DNA from: Desulfofarcimen acetoxidans DSM 771
GTDB lineage: Bacteria; Bacillota; Desulfotomaculia; Desulfotomaculales; Desulfofarciminaceae
Reading direction: 5' to 3'
Assembly (NCBI RefSeq): GCF_000024205.1
Contig: NC_013216.1
Coordinates: 3,224,001 to 3,288,000, forward strand
DNA length: 64,000 nucleotides
The translations under genes and the position numbers were made by a program. Positions 51,812 to 62,733 of the stretch are shown here, in pieces. Within the stretch, counting starts at the first letter, position 1, and every line of letters starts with the position of its first letter. The notes beneath the pieces were generated by a model. It searched no databases and had not been told where the DNA came from. It was given only the letters and a program-made list of their open reading frames with translations.

Positions 51812-53464
51812 ATGAATAAGTGGCAAAATAATAGTGATCATAGGTATATAGGCCTAATCAATGAAATTTATGCTTTTTGTGCAGCTGTTTTTATTACAGC
51901 TGTTATATATAAATTTTGGAATATAAATGATTTCCCAAATATCCATGTAATGTCAATAATCAAAGAAGTAATACCTATAACTGTCTTTTTACTAAGTGTG
52001 CTGTTTGGTTTTACACTAATAATAAAATATAGTAACGTATCAGCGGGTATTTTTATTCTTTCTATATTTATTTTTATATTTATCTTTGGATTCCAGGATA
52101 CCCATCTAAAAACATTATTAATAATACCTGTAATTTTATTTGCTTTTACCAGGAATAAAATTGTTGGTTGTTTTGTAGCAATAGCATGTGGTTTGTCATT
52201 AGTACTTATTGATATATATTTTTATAAATATGATTACCCAAACAGAACTTTGGAGTCGGATATTATTTTTACCGGTGTTATGTTAATTAGTGCGTGGCTT
52301 ACCGGAGGAATAACAAGCATAGAGCGAGAAATCAGAGAGCATTTGATTGATATGGCTAACCGGGATGGTCTTACCGGCTTGTATAACCACAGGTTCTTAC
52401 AAGAATACTTTAAGACTCTTTCAGAAGAGACAAACAACACCGTTAGAAATATAAGTCTTATACTTTTTGATATAGATCACTTTAAATACTTTAACGATAC
52501 TTTTGGTCATACCGCCGGTGATGAAATTTTATTAAATGTAAGTAATATAGTAAAAAATCATATTAGTTATCCTTCTATTGTAGCCAGATATGGTGGAGAT
52601 GAATTTTGTATTTTATTAATTGATTATGATTTATCTTCTGCCTATAAATTAGCAAGTGAAATGTCTGAAAAGGTAGAACAACTGGTTATTAAAAATACCG
52701 AAAAATTACCCAATGGAAAGATATCAATTACTGCGGGAATAGCAAATTATCCGAGCCATACAAAACATTGTGAAAAATTAATAGATCTTGCCGATCAGGC
52801 TCTCTACAAAGCCAAAAAAACCAGCAAAAATAAAGTCGAACTGTATTTTAACGTCTTAGATTCTCTTAATACCAGCAATCCAACAGAACTTGAGCTGTTA
52901 AGTTCGATCAAAACACTTTTAAGTATAATAAATGCCAAGGATCGCTATACCTACGGGCACTCAGAACGAGTACTTGAATATTCTACATTATTGGCACAAA
53001 AATATGGACTGCCAGAAGAAGAAATCAGGTTAATCGAATACGGCGCTTACCTTCACGATATAGGAAAAATTGAAGTTGATATTGAAGTACTTAACTCTTC
53101 GGGCAAACCTACTGAGAGAGAGTGGGAAATATTAAAACAGCATCCCTATTGGGGCAGCGAAATTATCAAGCCTATTAAATCACTGGAAAAAGTAGGCCCG
53201 TATATCTTGTATCACCATGAGAATTATAACGGAACAGGCTATCCCAGCGGCTTAAAGGATACATCCATACCACTGGGAGCCAGAATAATCCGTATAGCCG
53301 ACAGTTTTGACGCTATAACCACCGACCGGCCTTATAAAAAAGGAAAGACTCAGGAAGAAGCATGTGAAGAAATTCTGTCTCTGGCCGGTGCACATTATGA
53401 TCCCGTACTGAGTAAGATTTTTGTTAAAGCAATGAGAGAGGAATATATTTTAAAAGGCAAATAG
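51812..53464 (+). CDS. Diguanylate cyclase/phosphodiesterase (GGDEF + HD-GYP) with the same membrane domain
   Basis: A 550-residue c-di-GMP signalling protein. The membrane domain (residues about 10-165) is nearly the same as that of the kinase upstream, with FNISDFPNI-like FPNI, YSNVSAGIFIL and ESDIIFTGVMLISAWLTGG shared. A GGDEF domain follows with intact GGDEF at residues 261-265 (RYGGDEFCIL) but no obvious RxxD inhibitory site, and then an HD-GYP domain with HD at 415-416 (YLHDIGKIEVD) and GTGYPSG. Both catalytic sites look intact, so it could both make and degrade c-di-GMP. The ATG at 51812 is the probable start. Confidence 0.9.
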   Translation: MNKWQNNSDHRYIGLINEIYAFCAAVFITAVIYKFWNINDFPNIHVMSIIKEVIPITVFLLSVLFGFTLIIKYSNVSAGIFILSIFIFIFIFGFQDTHLKTLLIIPVILFAFTRNKIVGCFVAIACGLSLVLIDIYFYKYDYPNRTLESDIIFTGVMLISAWLTGGITSIEREIREHLIDMANRDGLTGLYNHRFLQEYFKTLSEETNNTVRNISLILFDIDHFKYFNDTFGHTAGDEILLNVSNIVKNHISYPSIVARYGGDEFCILLIDYDLSSAYKLASEMSEKVEQLVIKNTEKLPNGKISITAGIANYPSHTKHCEKLIDLADQALYKAKKTSKNKVELYFNVLDSLNTSNPTELELLSSIKTLLSIINAKDRYTYGHSERVLEYSTLLAQKYGLPEEEIRLIEYGAYLHDIGKIEVDIEVLNSSGKPTEREWEILKQHPYWGSEIIKPIKSLEKVGPYILYHHENYNGTGYPSGLKDTSIPLGARIIRIADSFDAITTDRPYKKGKTQEEACEEILSLAGAHYDPVLSKIFVKAMREEYILKGK

Positions 53465-53473
53465 CAACGCTAT

Positions 53474-53525
53474 AAAAGTGGCGTAAGTCAGCATTCAATC
53501 AGACGCTGGCTTACGCCACTTTTAT
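53474..53525 (+). terminator. Bidirectional terminator between convergent genes
   Basis: AAAAGTGGCGTAAG...CTTACGCCACTTTT with a central part TCAGC/GCTGG and loop; T-tracts on both strands. It closes the GGDEF/HD-GYP gene and the convergent ASKHA gene. Confidence 0.85.
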
Positions 53526-53541
53526 AAATACCTCACGACTT

Positions 53542-55131
53542 TTATGAAAGCAAACCTCTATCCTTCAGCTTTTGCTTAACTGTAGGATAATAATCCAGAT
53601 TTGTATGGGGCAAAAACCTGCTTCCTACAAACCTGCTGAAAAATGAATCATTGGCGTTCAATTCGAAATAAGTTATCCGCCCGGCAATCTCTTCGGCTTC
53701 CAATCTTTTTTGGTTAGACAGCAATGCCTGCCTTGCTCCCTCACCGGAGCTGTTGCCCAGCAATCTTATTTTATCCCTGGGTAAATCAGGATATAAACCA
53801 ATATTTATACTTGATTCTATAGGCAAATACTGTCCGAAAGCACCGGCAGTGAAAAATTTGCTGACAGAAGCCAGATCGCAGCCGATTCCCTCCAGCAAAG
53901 TTTCCACGGCAGCGTTAACAGCTCCTTTTGTCCGCATCAAGTCATCTATATCCTTTTGTGTAATCTTAATCTCTTCGCCCGTACCTGATTCCGTCGCAGG
54001 TACCAGAACAAATTCCTTGCAGCCGTCCTGAAACTTAGCCTGACGGTTAATCAAACCGTTTAGCAATAGTTCCGACAAGCAATCAATTAATCCCGAGCCG
54101 CAAATACCAATCGGCTTCACATCACCTATAGTTTTAAAACTGACAGCCAGAGTACCAGGCTCTATACTAAGCCTTTCTATTGCTCCTTCTGCCGCCCTCA
54201 TACCCGCTTTAGCCACACCGCCTTCCAGAGCCGGCCCGGCTGCTCCGGCACAGGCTACCAGCCAATCCTTATTGCCCAACACGATTTCACCGTTTGTACC
54301 TATATCAACGAATAAGGATACCTCACTGTCCAGGTGCATACCGCTGACCATAACACCGGCTATGACATCTCCACCCACATAACTGCCTACACTGGGAAAA
54401 GAATAGAGCATAGCCAGCTTGTTCACCCGCAGTCCTATTTCAGAAGCTCTTACAAAACCGGGACTGTTCACTACAGGTATATATGGCTCTTTACATATGC
54501 GGGAAGGATCTAAGCCCAGCAGCATATGAATCATGGTGCTGTTGGCTCCTACCGTGACAGCTGATACCTCCTCAGGGTTGACCGCATTTTTACCGGCCAG
54601 CTCAAGTATAAGATTATTAATAGTAGTTACAACTGCTTTCTGAAAATCAGGCAGTTTATTCTCGTAAACGGCTAAAAAAATTCTGGTTAATATATCATCT
54701 CCCAACACAACCTGTCCATTATAATCAGAAGCAGTACTGATAATTTGGCCGGTCAACATATCAACTAAATAAACTACTACCGTAGTTGTACCTATATCAA
54801 TAGCCAGTCCGTAATGCCTGTCGGTTGTATTACCGGGCTCCAGGGCAATTAACTCCCAATCACTGCCGTTGTACCCCACCGTAGCTGTAACCTGCCAATC
54901 AGTCTCCCGGCAAATATATGGAATATACTGCATTAAAGACAGAGGTACTCGCACCGGGCCAAACTGCTTGATTAACTCCTTGCGCACCCTGTCAACATCT
55001 GCCTGATTGTTGCCCATACTGGGGGGAGTAATTTCCAGCAATATTTTTTTGGTAAGAGGGTCCAGGGGAAAATCCTGAGCCAACACCCTGCCTTCTAAAA
55101 TAACACCCTTTTTATTGTTTGCAGTAGTCAT
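53542..55131 (-). CDS. ASKHA domain protein (DUF4445), corrinoid activator type
   Basis: A protein of about 529 residues of the RACo/RamA-like activator family, which drives ATP-dependent reduction of Co(II) corrinoid proteins. The ATPase core is GLAIDIGTTTVVVYLVDMLT, DIGTNGEIVLGN, AGAAGPALEGGVAKAGMRAA and GICGSGLIDCLSELL. The N-terminus lacks the [2Fe-2S] ferredoxin domain of canonical RACo, so it must receive electrons from another protein or use a different donor. ATG 55131 has CAGGGGG six bases upstream. No corrinoid methyltransferase gene is adjacent, but the window ends in cobalamin genes. Confidence 0.88.
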   Translation of the reverse strand: MTTANNKKGVILEGRVLAQDFPLDPLTKKILLEITPPSMGNNQADVDRVRKELIKQFGPVRVPLSLMQYIPYICRETDWQVTATVGYNGSDWELIALEPGNTTDRHYGLAIDIGTTTVVVYLVDMLTGQIISTASDYNGQVVLGDDILTRIFLAVYENKLPDFQKAVVTTINNLILELAGKNAVNPEEVSAVTVGANSTMIHMLLGLDPSRICKEPYIPVVNSPGFVRASEIGLRVNKLAMLYSFPSVGSYVGGDVIAGVMVSGMHLDSEVSLFVDIGTNGEIVLGNKDWLVACAGAAGPALEGGVAKAGMRAAEGAIERLSIEPGTLAVSFKTIGDVKPIGICGSGLIDCLSELLLNGLINRQAKFQDGCKEFVLVPATESGTGEEIKITQKDIDDLMRTKGAVNAAVETLLEGIGCDLASVSKFFTAGAFGQYLPIESSINIGLYPDLPRDKIRLLGNSSGEGARQALLSNQKRLEAEEIAGRITYFELNANDSFFSRFVGSRFLPHTNLDYYPTVKQKLKDRGLLS

Positions 55132-55270
55132 AACCAACCCCCTGTTTCCTGAATTTTTATAATATTTAAATTATAGCACAACATATACCCCTAAGGCACA
55201 AAAGTTTTGCAGCTATTCAGCTAAAGAAAAGCTAACACTGATAAGAAGCTTGCGGTAATCCTACACTCAG

Positions 55271-56761
55271 TTAGTGAACCGCATTTTCTCTGAAAACAGG
55301 CAAGCAAACAGTCATAACAGTCCCTCTGCCCGGTTCACTGGTCACTTCTACCCATCCTCCATGAGCGTCAATAATGGCTTTGGTTATGGCCAGGCCTAAG
55401 CCGCTGCCTTCCCCGCCTCTAGAACGGGCTTTATCAACTTTATAAAATCTCTCCCAGATTAAGGGCAAATCTTTCGAAGAAATTCCCGGTCCCGAATCCT
55501 TCACAGTAACAAAAACCTTATCTGTCTCAAGTGCTGAACTAATCTTTACTTCGCCGCCTGCCGGAGTATGTCTCAAAGCGTTATCAATTAGATTGACAAA
55601 TACCTGTTCCAACCGGTCCGGATCAGCATATACGGCTTCCCAAACCTCCTCAGCGGAAAGACTTAAAAACACCTGTTTCTGGGCGTAAAAAGGCTTAAAT
55701 ATTCCTGCCACTTTTGCCAAAAGCTTTGTTAAATCAACCTTCTGCTTGTATAAAACCATTTTTCCTGATTCCAAGCTGCGCAAATCCAACACATCATTAA
55801 CCAAACGCTGCAATCTCTGAGATTCCTCCAAAACATTGTTCAGATACTGCTGGCGTTCCTCTTCAGTCTCGGCAAAACCATCTAAAAGGGCTTCTGTATA
55901 CCCCTGTATAATTGTTAAAGGTGTCCTCAACTCATGAGATACATTGGCCACGAAATCCCGCCTGGTTTGATCCAATCTCTCAATTGCAGTAATTTTTTCC
56001 TGTATTTCCTGCGACAAGCTGTTCAGAGAAGCAGCTAAAAGGCCAATCTCATCCTTCGACCTGACCGGTACACTGCGACTGTAATCGCCTCTGGTTATGG
56101 CCTGAGCAGTCTGGTTCATCTGCAATAATGGCCTCGACAGGCTGCGTGACAAAAAAAGACTGAGTATCACAGCTAAAAGCAGCACACCACCCAATATGTA
56201 AAAACTGGCAGTATACAAAACATTAATTCGTTCAGCGATCGGTTGCAATAAAGTATGAATAAAAACTACCGATTGGGTTGCGTCCTTGTCCCGAACAGGG
56301 ATAGCAGCCCAGAGCAACTCCATCTCAAAAGCCTGGTTGTAGCCCCTGTGCACAACCGTTTGACCGTCCAACAATAGCTTCAGGTCTTCCCGGTCAATGG
56401 GCAGGCTAAACTGCTGCTGCATTTGGCCCCGCTCATTAAACATCTGGAAATGCCGCCTCATCATACCCCAATGCATGCCGCCCCGCCCTTGAATTACTAT
56501 ACCGCTGCGGTCAACCACCATGACCGAGGCGTTCAACACCTCCGAAACAGTTTTAATCCTGTCGGCTAACTGCTCTTGAGATGGTTGGCCCTCTATATAT
56601 GCAGCCAGTTTTCTGCCTTCCTCAATAAGCTGCTCAGACTGCTGGTTAAGATAAATATCCTTTAATACGAAGTTTTGTACGATACTCATAACTGCTAAAA
56701 TAACCACTACAAAGACCAGAATAGCCAGCCAGAGTTTGCCAACAATACTTCTGAAAATCAT
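55271..56761 (-). CDS. Sensor histidine kinase with periplasmic sensor, HAMP
   Basis: A 496-residue membrane kinase: first membrane span IVGKLWLAILVFVVVILAVM, an extracytoplasmic domain of about 150 residues, second span near ASFYILGGVLLLAVILSLFL, HAMP (SRPLLQMNQTAQAITRGDYS), HisKA with the phosphorylated His in FVANVSHELRTPLTIIQGYT, and HATPase_c with DNALRHTPAGG, DSGPGI and GSGLGLAI. It belongs to the PhoR/BaeS-like type. Overlaps the response regulator gene by four bases (ATGA). Confidence 0.95.
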   Translation of the reverse strand: MIFRSIVGKLWLAILVFVVVILAVMSIVQNFVLKDIYLNQQSEQLIEEGRKLAAYIEGQPSQEQLADRIKTVSEVLNASVMVVDRSGIVIQGRGGMHWGMMRRHFQMFNERGQMQQQFSLPIDREDLKLLLDGQTVVHRGYNQAFEMELLWAAIPVRDKDATQSVVFIHTLLQPIAERINVLYTASFYILGGVLLLAVILSLFLSRSLSRPLLQMNQTAQAITRGDYSRSVPVRSKDEIGLLAASLNSLSQEIQEKITAIERLDQTRRDFVANVSHELRTPLTIIQGYTEALLDGFAETEEERQQYLNNVLEESQRLQRLVNDVLDLRSLESGKMVLYKQKVDLTKLLAKVAGIFKPFYAQKQVFLSLSAEEVWEAVYADPDRLEQVFVNLIDNALRHTPAGGEVKISSALETDKVFVTVKDSGPGISSKDLPLIWERFYKVDKARSRGGEGSGLGLAITKAIIDAHGGWVEVTSEPGRGTVMTVCLPVFRENAVH

Positions 56762-57456
56762 AATGCAACCTCAAATTTATATCCCACACCCCATACTGTA
56801 TGAATATACTGAGGTGCATCCTTAATTTTAGTTAATTTATCTCTAAGACGGTTAATATGAGTATCAACCGTACGGGGATCGCCGAAATAATCATAGTTCC
56901 ATATATTCCGCAGCAGCTGCTCCCTGGAAAATACTTGTCCCGCCGATTGAGACATAAATAACAGCAGGTCAAATTCCTTGGGAGTTAGTGATAATACCTG
57001 TCCCATTAAGATAACCTTTCTGGAAGCGGGATCAATGGTTAATCCAGAAAACTGCAACTGCACTTCATCCCCATAAACCTGCTTACGTCGAACCCTTCTC
57101 AATAAAGCCTTAATCCTGGCTACCAGTTCTCTTGGACTAAAGGGCTTAAGCACATAATCATCGGCGCCTAGTTCCAGACCCAATACACGGTCAATTTCAT
57201 CACCTCGCGCCGTCAACATAATTATCGGGATATCGGATTTTTTGCGAAGCTCCCGGCAAACCTGCCAGCCGTCAGTTTCAGGCATCATTAAATCCAACAG
57301 CAATAAATCCCAAGAGGCATCCTGTCCCAACTGCTTCAGGACATCCTCACCGTTTATTGCCTGGCCAACTTCATAGCCTTCCTTTTCCAGATACATCTTT
57401 ACCAGACGACGGATTCTTTCTTCGTCATCGGCCACCATAATTTTTATTTTACTCAC
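56758..57456 (-). CDS. OmpR-family response regulator
   Basis: A 232-residue response regulator: acidic pocket DDEE, Asp55 in LLLLDLMMPETDGW, MLTARGD, DDYVLKPF, and a winged-helix DNA-binding domain (LSLTPKEFDLLLFMSQSAGQ, VDTHINRLRDKLTK). It is the partner of the overlapping kinase. Targets are not evident. Confidence 0.96.
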   Translation of the reverse strand: MSKIKIMVADDEERIRRLVKMYLEKEGYEVGQAINGEDVLKQLGQDASWDLLLLDLMMPETDGWQVCRELRKKSDIPIIMLTARGDEIDRVLGLELGADDYVLKPFSPRELVARIKALLRRVRRKQVYGDEVQLQFSGLTIDPASRKVILMGQVLSLTPKEFDLLLFMSQSAGQVFSREQLLRNIWNYDYFGDPRTVDTHINRLRDKLTKIKDAPQYIHTVWGVGYKFEVAL

Positions 57457-57604
57457 TCCGCCACCCCACTAAACCGAGCAAGCATTGCTCAATATTAACA
57501 CAGAAACAACTGGCTTAATACTAACTAATTTTTGCGGCAAAAGCAACATTAAAGTATCAAAAAAGCCTATACTACCGCCCTAAGCAACTGGCAAATGACA
57601 AAAA

Positions 57605-57649
57605 GAGGGTGACCACGGAGCCTTTTTAAAGGCCCTTTGAGTCATCCTC
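57605..57649. terminator. Hairpin between the response regulator and coiled-coil genes
   Basis: GAGGGTGAC (57605-57613) pairs with GTCATCCTC (57641-57649) with an inner GCCTTT/AAAGGC stem. It lies just downstream (minus strand) of the winged-helix/coiled-coil gene and may end its transcript; T-tracts are short. Confidence 0.45.
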
Positions 57650-57664
57650 CAGCCGTAAAGCTTT

Positions 57665-59074
57665 TCACATAATCTCTCTGGGAATTCTCCTGCTTACCCC
57701 GCAAACCCAGGCTATAAACTTAACCAGCGGGTGGGCCAGTCCTCTTTCCAACTGGGCACATCTGGCCTCATATTTTTTAAGTTCCTGTTTTAACAACAGC
57801 ATCGACTTTTGCATATCCTCCCCGGCTAAAAAAGCATCTCTTAAATCACCCGTTAGGCGGTTGATCTGCTCCATCAAATGCTTTTCATCCTGCAGAGACA
57901 ACTCCTTTTGTTTCTCCAGTTTCTGTTTCAACTCCACAATTTCGGTTTGCAGCTCGGCTACCCGGCTGCTGTGCTTGTCTTGTATTTCAGCTAATTTTTG
58001 CTTATTCTCCCTGTCTTTCTCTTTATATTGCTGCAATTTCACAAAAAGAGAAGCCTGACTGCTCTGGTTTTTCTCCAGTGAATCCCTTAACCTTTGAATC
58101 TCCTGCTCCGACTCACGGCTTCTTTTAACCCAAAGGCGGCACTGGTGCAAAATACTGTTAGCTTTAGTGTCTGTCTTGCTTATATGTTCCCGGTAACTAA
58201 ACAATTCTTTTTTTCTCAGAGACAAAAGCAAATCCTTTTCAGCCATTTGAGTAACCAGGTTTTCATGCTGCTCAACTATTTCTTTTTGTTCAGCTAAAGC
58301 AGCGGCAACCTGTTTATTGGCCGCAAAGACTTCCTCCAACTGGTTCTCCAATAACTCCACTTTTTTAAACCAGCGATCCCTGTCCCTGCGCCATTTGATC
58401 CTCTGCTTACCCAGCAACAGTAATGATTTCTTTGTAAATTCTTCATACAGCATATGACACTGTGCATTATAGCACCAGAGGCCCTCAGCCAACTGCTCAA
58501 AATAAGGGTACTTATTTAAAACACCTCTCACCGCCGGCAAAGTCACTTCCCGCCAACACTGCACCACATCAAAAAGCTGCTGTTCAGATAAGCCACAGGA
58601 ATTTAGTTTCATAGCTTTTATTACCAGTTGCTTCAAAGAATAACTGGCCGACTCAACTTCCAGTTCGGTAAGACTCCAACTGCCGTTATTCCACTGAATA
58701 AAACGACCGTCATGAATTAATACTGTCTCCTCCCCGATTAATTGCTTCTTAGTTTTCTTTTGTTTGCCCAAATTATGCTTGACAAAATCCCTTAAACCCA
58801 TCGGCTTCTGTCTTTTTAACAGAAACGAGTAGAACTGGTCATTTTGCGGCAAACCCTGCAGATTTAAACGCCATAAACCGTCTGAACCGGCATAAAAGCA
58901 TGGGTTTTGTCTTAAACAATGACTTACTTTTTCTTCCACTTGTTTAACCTCATAATCCTGCAGCATAATCTGACGAACATATTGGGTTAGCTCCGCAACC
59001 GTCAAAGCCTCGAAAAAAAATAGATTTTTTTTCAAAACATCTGTTAATGACTGTAATTTATTTTCCAATTTCAT
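57665..59074 (-). CDS. Protein with winged-helix-like repeats and a long coiled coil, unknown
   Basis: About 469 residues from ATG 59074 (AAGGTG upstream). Residues about 1-195 contain three similar modules, each a helical part ending in a hydrophobic strand motif: CFYAGSDGLWRLN, RFIQWNNGSWSLTE and YFEQLAEGLWCYN. This is the pattern of HARE-HTH/RpoE-delta-like winged helices ending in a W-x-hydrophobic strand. Residues about 225-440 are one long coiled coil (VAALAEQKEIVEQHENLVTQ and onwards), and the C-terminus HPLVKFIAWVCGVSRRIPRE is amphipathic or basic. A scaffold on DNA or at the membrane is possible; no named family is recognised. Confidence 0.65.
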   Translation of the reverse strand: MKLENKLQSLTDVLKKNLFFFEALTVAELTQYVRQIMLQDYEVKQVEEKVSHCLRQNPCFYAGSDGLWRLNLQGLPQNDQFYSFLLKRQKPMGLRDFVKHNLGKQKKTKKQLIGEETVLIHDGRFIQWNNGSWSLTELEVESASYSLKQLVIKAMKLNSCGLSEQQLFDVVQCWREVTLPAVRGVLNKYPYFEQLAEGLWCYNAQCHMLYEEFTKKSLLLLGKQRIKWRRDRDRWFKKVELLENQLEEVFAANKQVAAALAEQKEIVEQHENLVTQMAEKDLLLSLRKKELFSYREHISKTDTKANSILHQCRLWVKRSRESEQEIQRLRDSLEKNQSSQASLFVKLQQYKEKDRENKQKLAEIQDKHSSRVAELQTEIVELKQKLEKQKELSLQDEKHLMEQINRLTGDLRDAFLAGEDMQKSMLLLKQELKKYEARCAQLERGLAHPLVKFIAWVCGVSRRIPREIM

Positions 59075-59181
59075 TTTCACCTTCCTCAAATAAACTATGA
59101 TATTGACAACCAATATATATATTCCCTATATTGTTATTATTTTCCTGTCTGTGGGAAAAATTTTTTTGCATTTAACAAAAA

Positions 59182-59213
59182 AAAATAACCTCACTCGGAG
59201 ATTATTTTTTAGC
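59182..59213 (-). terminator. guaB terminator
   Basis: On the minus strand AAAATAATCTC CGAG TGAGGTTATTTT followed by TTTTTG, 16 bases past the guaB stop. Confidence 0.8.
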
Positions 59214-59228
59214 ACTAAATTACTATCT

Positions 59229-60872
<1,644 letters not shown>

Positions 60873-60925
60873 TTATGAAAAAATTAATGCTGCCAAGGCA
60901 GGTGGGGTGTTGACACCGGGTATTC

Positions 60926-60956
60926 TAAAAAATATTCAGGAGGGCTATGCCCTCCT
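60926..60956 (-). terminator. Terminator of the cobalamin operon
   Basis: AGGAGGGC-ATA-GCCCTCCT followed by GAATATTTTTTAG on the minus strand, 22 bases past the cobC stop. Confidence 0.75.
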
Positions 60957-60978
60957 CTATTTGCAATTAATGCTTATT

Positions 60979-61620
60979 TTACTTATCAGAAAATGTATCT
61001 CCTGATTTGCCCCCCAGATGATTGGTGTCGTTATACAGCACCAGGATGCCTTTATCCCACTCAGGGAATTCTATAATATTTAAAGCAGTATTATCCAGCC
61101 TCAAGCGCCAGTATTGATTTAAATTGATACCCAGTACGCTGCTGACAATACACCTGATAGTTCCCCCGTGCGCAACCACCAGCACTTCCTGGTCTTTATG
61201 CTGCTCAACTATCAATCTCAGTTCGTTGTAACACCTTTCAGCAACTTCGGTTAATTTTTCACCACCAGGTATACGTGTAATACTGGGATTATTCCACCAC
61301 TTCCTGGCAGAATCACCAAATTGCTCAATAATCTCTTTATAAGTAAGACCTTCCCACTTGCCAAAATTAATCTCACGTAAGTTTGGTCGCTTGTGCACAC
61401 GCAAACTGTGCGTCTCCGCTAAAATAGCGGCAGTTTCGTAAGCTCTGAGCAGATCGCTGGAATAAACAGCATGAAAAGTTTTGTCTGAGAGTCTCTCAGC
61501 CAATGCCTCAGCCTGCTCCCTGCCTGTCTGGGTCAGAGCAATATCGGCGTGTCCCTGAAAGCGCATGTTGGCATTCCATACGGTTTCCCCGTGTCTGACC
61601 AAATAAACCCGGCAGCTCAT
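60979..61620 (-). CDS. cobC: Histidine phosphatase, probable alpha-ribazole phosphatase CobC
   Basis: A 213-residue phosphoglycerate-mutase-like phosphatase. The catalytic motif is LVRHGETVWN (His10 region) with the second His in VLVVAHGGTIRCIV. Being last in an operon with cobD and cobS, it most likely dephosphorylates alpha-ribazole 5'-phosphate in lower-ligand assembly of cobalamin; by sequence alone it could be any family member. Its ATG overlaps the cobD stop by four bases. Confidence 0.88.
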   Translation of the reverse strand: MSCRVYLVRHGETVWNANMRFQGHADIALTQTGREQAEALAERLSDKTFHAVYSSDLLRAYETAAILAETHSLRVHKRPNLREINFGKWEGLTYKEIIEQFGDSARKWWNNPSITRIPGGEKLTEVAERCYNELRLIVEQHKDQEVLVVAHGGTIRCIVSSVLGINLNQYWRLRLDNTALNIIEFPEWDKGILVLYNDTNHLGGKSGDTFSDK

Positions 61621-62717
61621 TTAACAACTCCTCTCAAAAAATCCTCTAAAGCTTCTATAAGTCTCAGATTGTCTTCACGTTTTTTTACAGCCACCCTTAG
61701 ATAATTGTTTCCCAGACCTTTAAAACTGGCGCAATCACGAACTAAGACACCTCTTCTACCTAACTGCTCCACAAAAACCTGTGAAGTGTATTGGGTATCC
61801 TTGATATTGATCAGCAAGTAATTGGCTACTCCGTGATAAACTTTTAAACCAACAATCCTTTGTAAAGCCTCTTCTAAAAATTCTCTCTCTTGGGTCACCA
61901 GAATTTTTGTATTTTTAATATATTCAGCATCAGCCAAAGAATGCACACCTGCAATTTGCGCCAGAGTATTGACGCTCCAGGGATCCTTGGCCGCCTTGAG
62001 ACGCGCAATAATCTCCCGCGAGGCCACCGCCGTCCCCAGCCTGAGGCCAGGTATACCGAAATATTTAGTTAACGAGTACAAAACAATTAAATTATCCCTG
62101 TTTAAAGCTTCCTCCAGAACAGAATAATTATCCTTTTCTTCAACAAAATCCATAAATGCTTCATCTACTGCCACCATACAGGAACATTCACGGGCAGCAG
62201 CTGCAATACGCAAAATATCCTGTTTTGAACAAAGCCTGCCTGTAGGGTTGTTCGGATTGCACAGGAACAATATTTCCACTGACGGCAGGCGCGCTATAAT
62301 CTCCTCCACCGGTAAAGCGAAGTTATCCTCCTCGGCAAGCAATATCTCCGCAACCTCACCACCCCGGCTGAGAACTGCCAGCCCGTATTCACTGAAAGTA
62401 GGGGCGCAAACCAGTGCTTTTTTATATTTAAACACATCTACCAGAAGGTAGATCAATTCAGTCGCGCCGTTGCCAAACAGAATATTATCACTGCCTATAT
62501 GCAGGTATCCAGCTAAAGCGGCAGTAAGTTCACGGCAATCCGGATCAGGGTAAGCAGTAATACTTGCCAAGCCTTCTGACATAGCCAGCATAGCCCTGGG
62601 AGATGGCCCCAACGGGTTTATATTGGCGCTAAAATCTATAAATTGTCTCTGTTCGTAGCCAAACTTTTCACTGGCAACCTTTAGATTACCTCCGTGAATG
62701 TGCTGTAAAGAACTCAT
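61617..62717 (-). CDS. cobD: L-threonine-O-3-phosphate decarboxylase CobD
   Basis: PLP enzyme making aminopropanol phosphate, the nucleotide-loop linker of cobalamin. 366 residues of the histidinol-phosphate aminotransferase-like class: FSANINPLGPSPRAMLAM, LFLCNPNNPTGRLC, and the PLP-binding lysine in YSLTKYFGIPGLRLG. HisC is the close alternative, but the cobS and cobC neighbours favour CobD. Overlaps cobC. Confidence 0.92.
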   Translation of the reverse strand: MSSLQHIHGGNLKVASEKFGYEQRQFIDFSANINPLGPSPRAMLAMSEGLASITAYPDPDCRELTAALAGYLHIGSDNILFGNGATELIYLLVDVFKYKKALVCAPTFSEYGLAVLSRGGEVAEILLAEEDNFALPVEEIIARLPSVEILFLCNPNNPTGRLCSKQDILRIAAAARECSCMVAVDEAFMDFVEEKDNYSVLEEALNRDNLIVLYSLTKYFGIPGLRLGTAVASREIIARLKAAKDPWSVNTLAQIAGVHSLADAEYIKNTKILVTQEREFLEEALQRIVGLKVYHGVANYLLINIKDTQYTSQVFVEQLGRRGVLVRDCASFKGLGNNYLRVAVKKREDNLRLIEALEDFLRGVVK

Positions 62718-62733
62718 CTTATTCTAACTCCTT

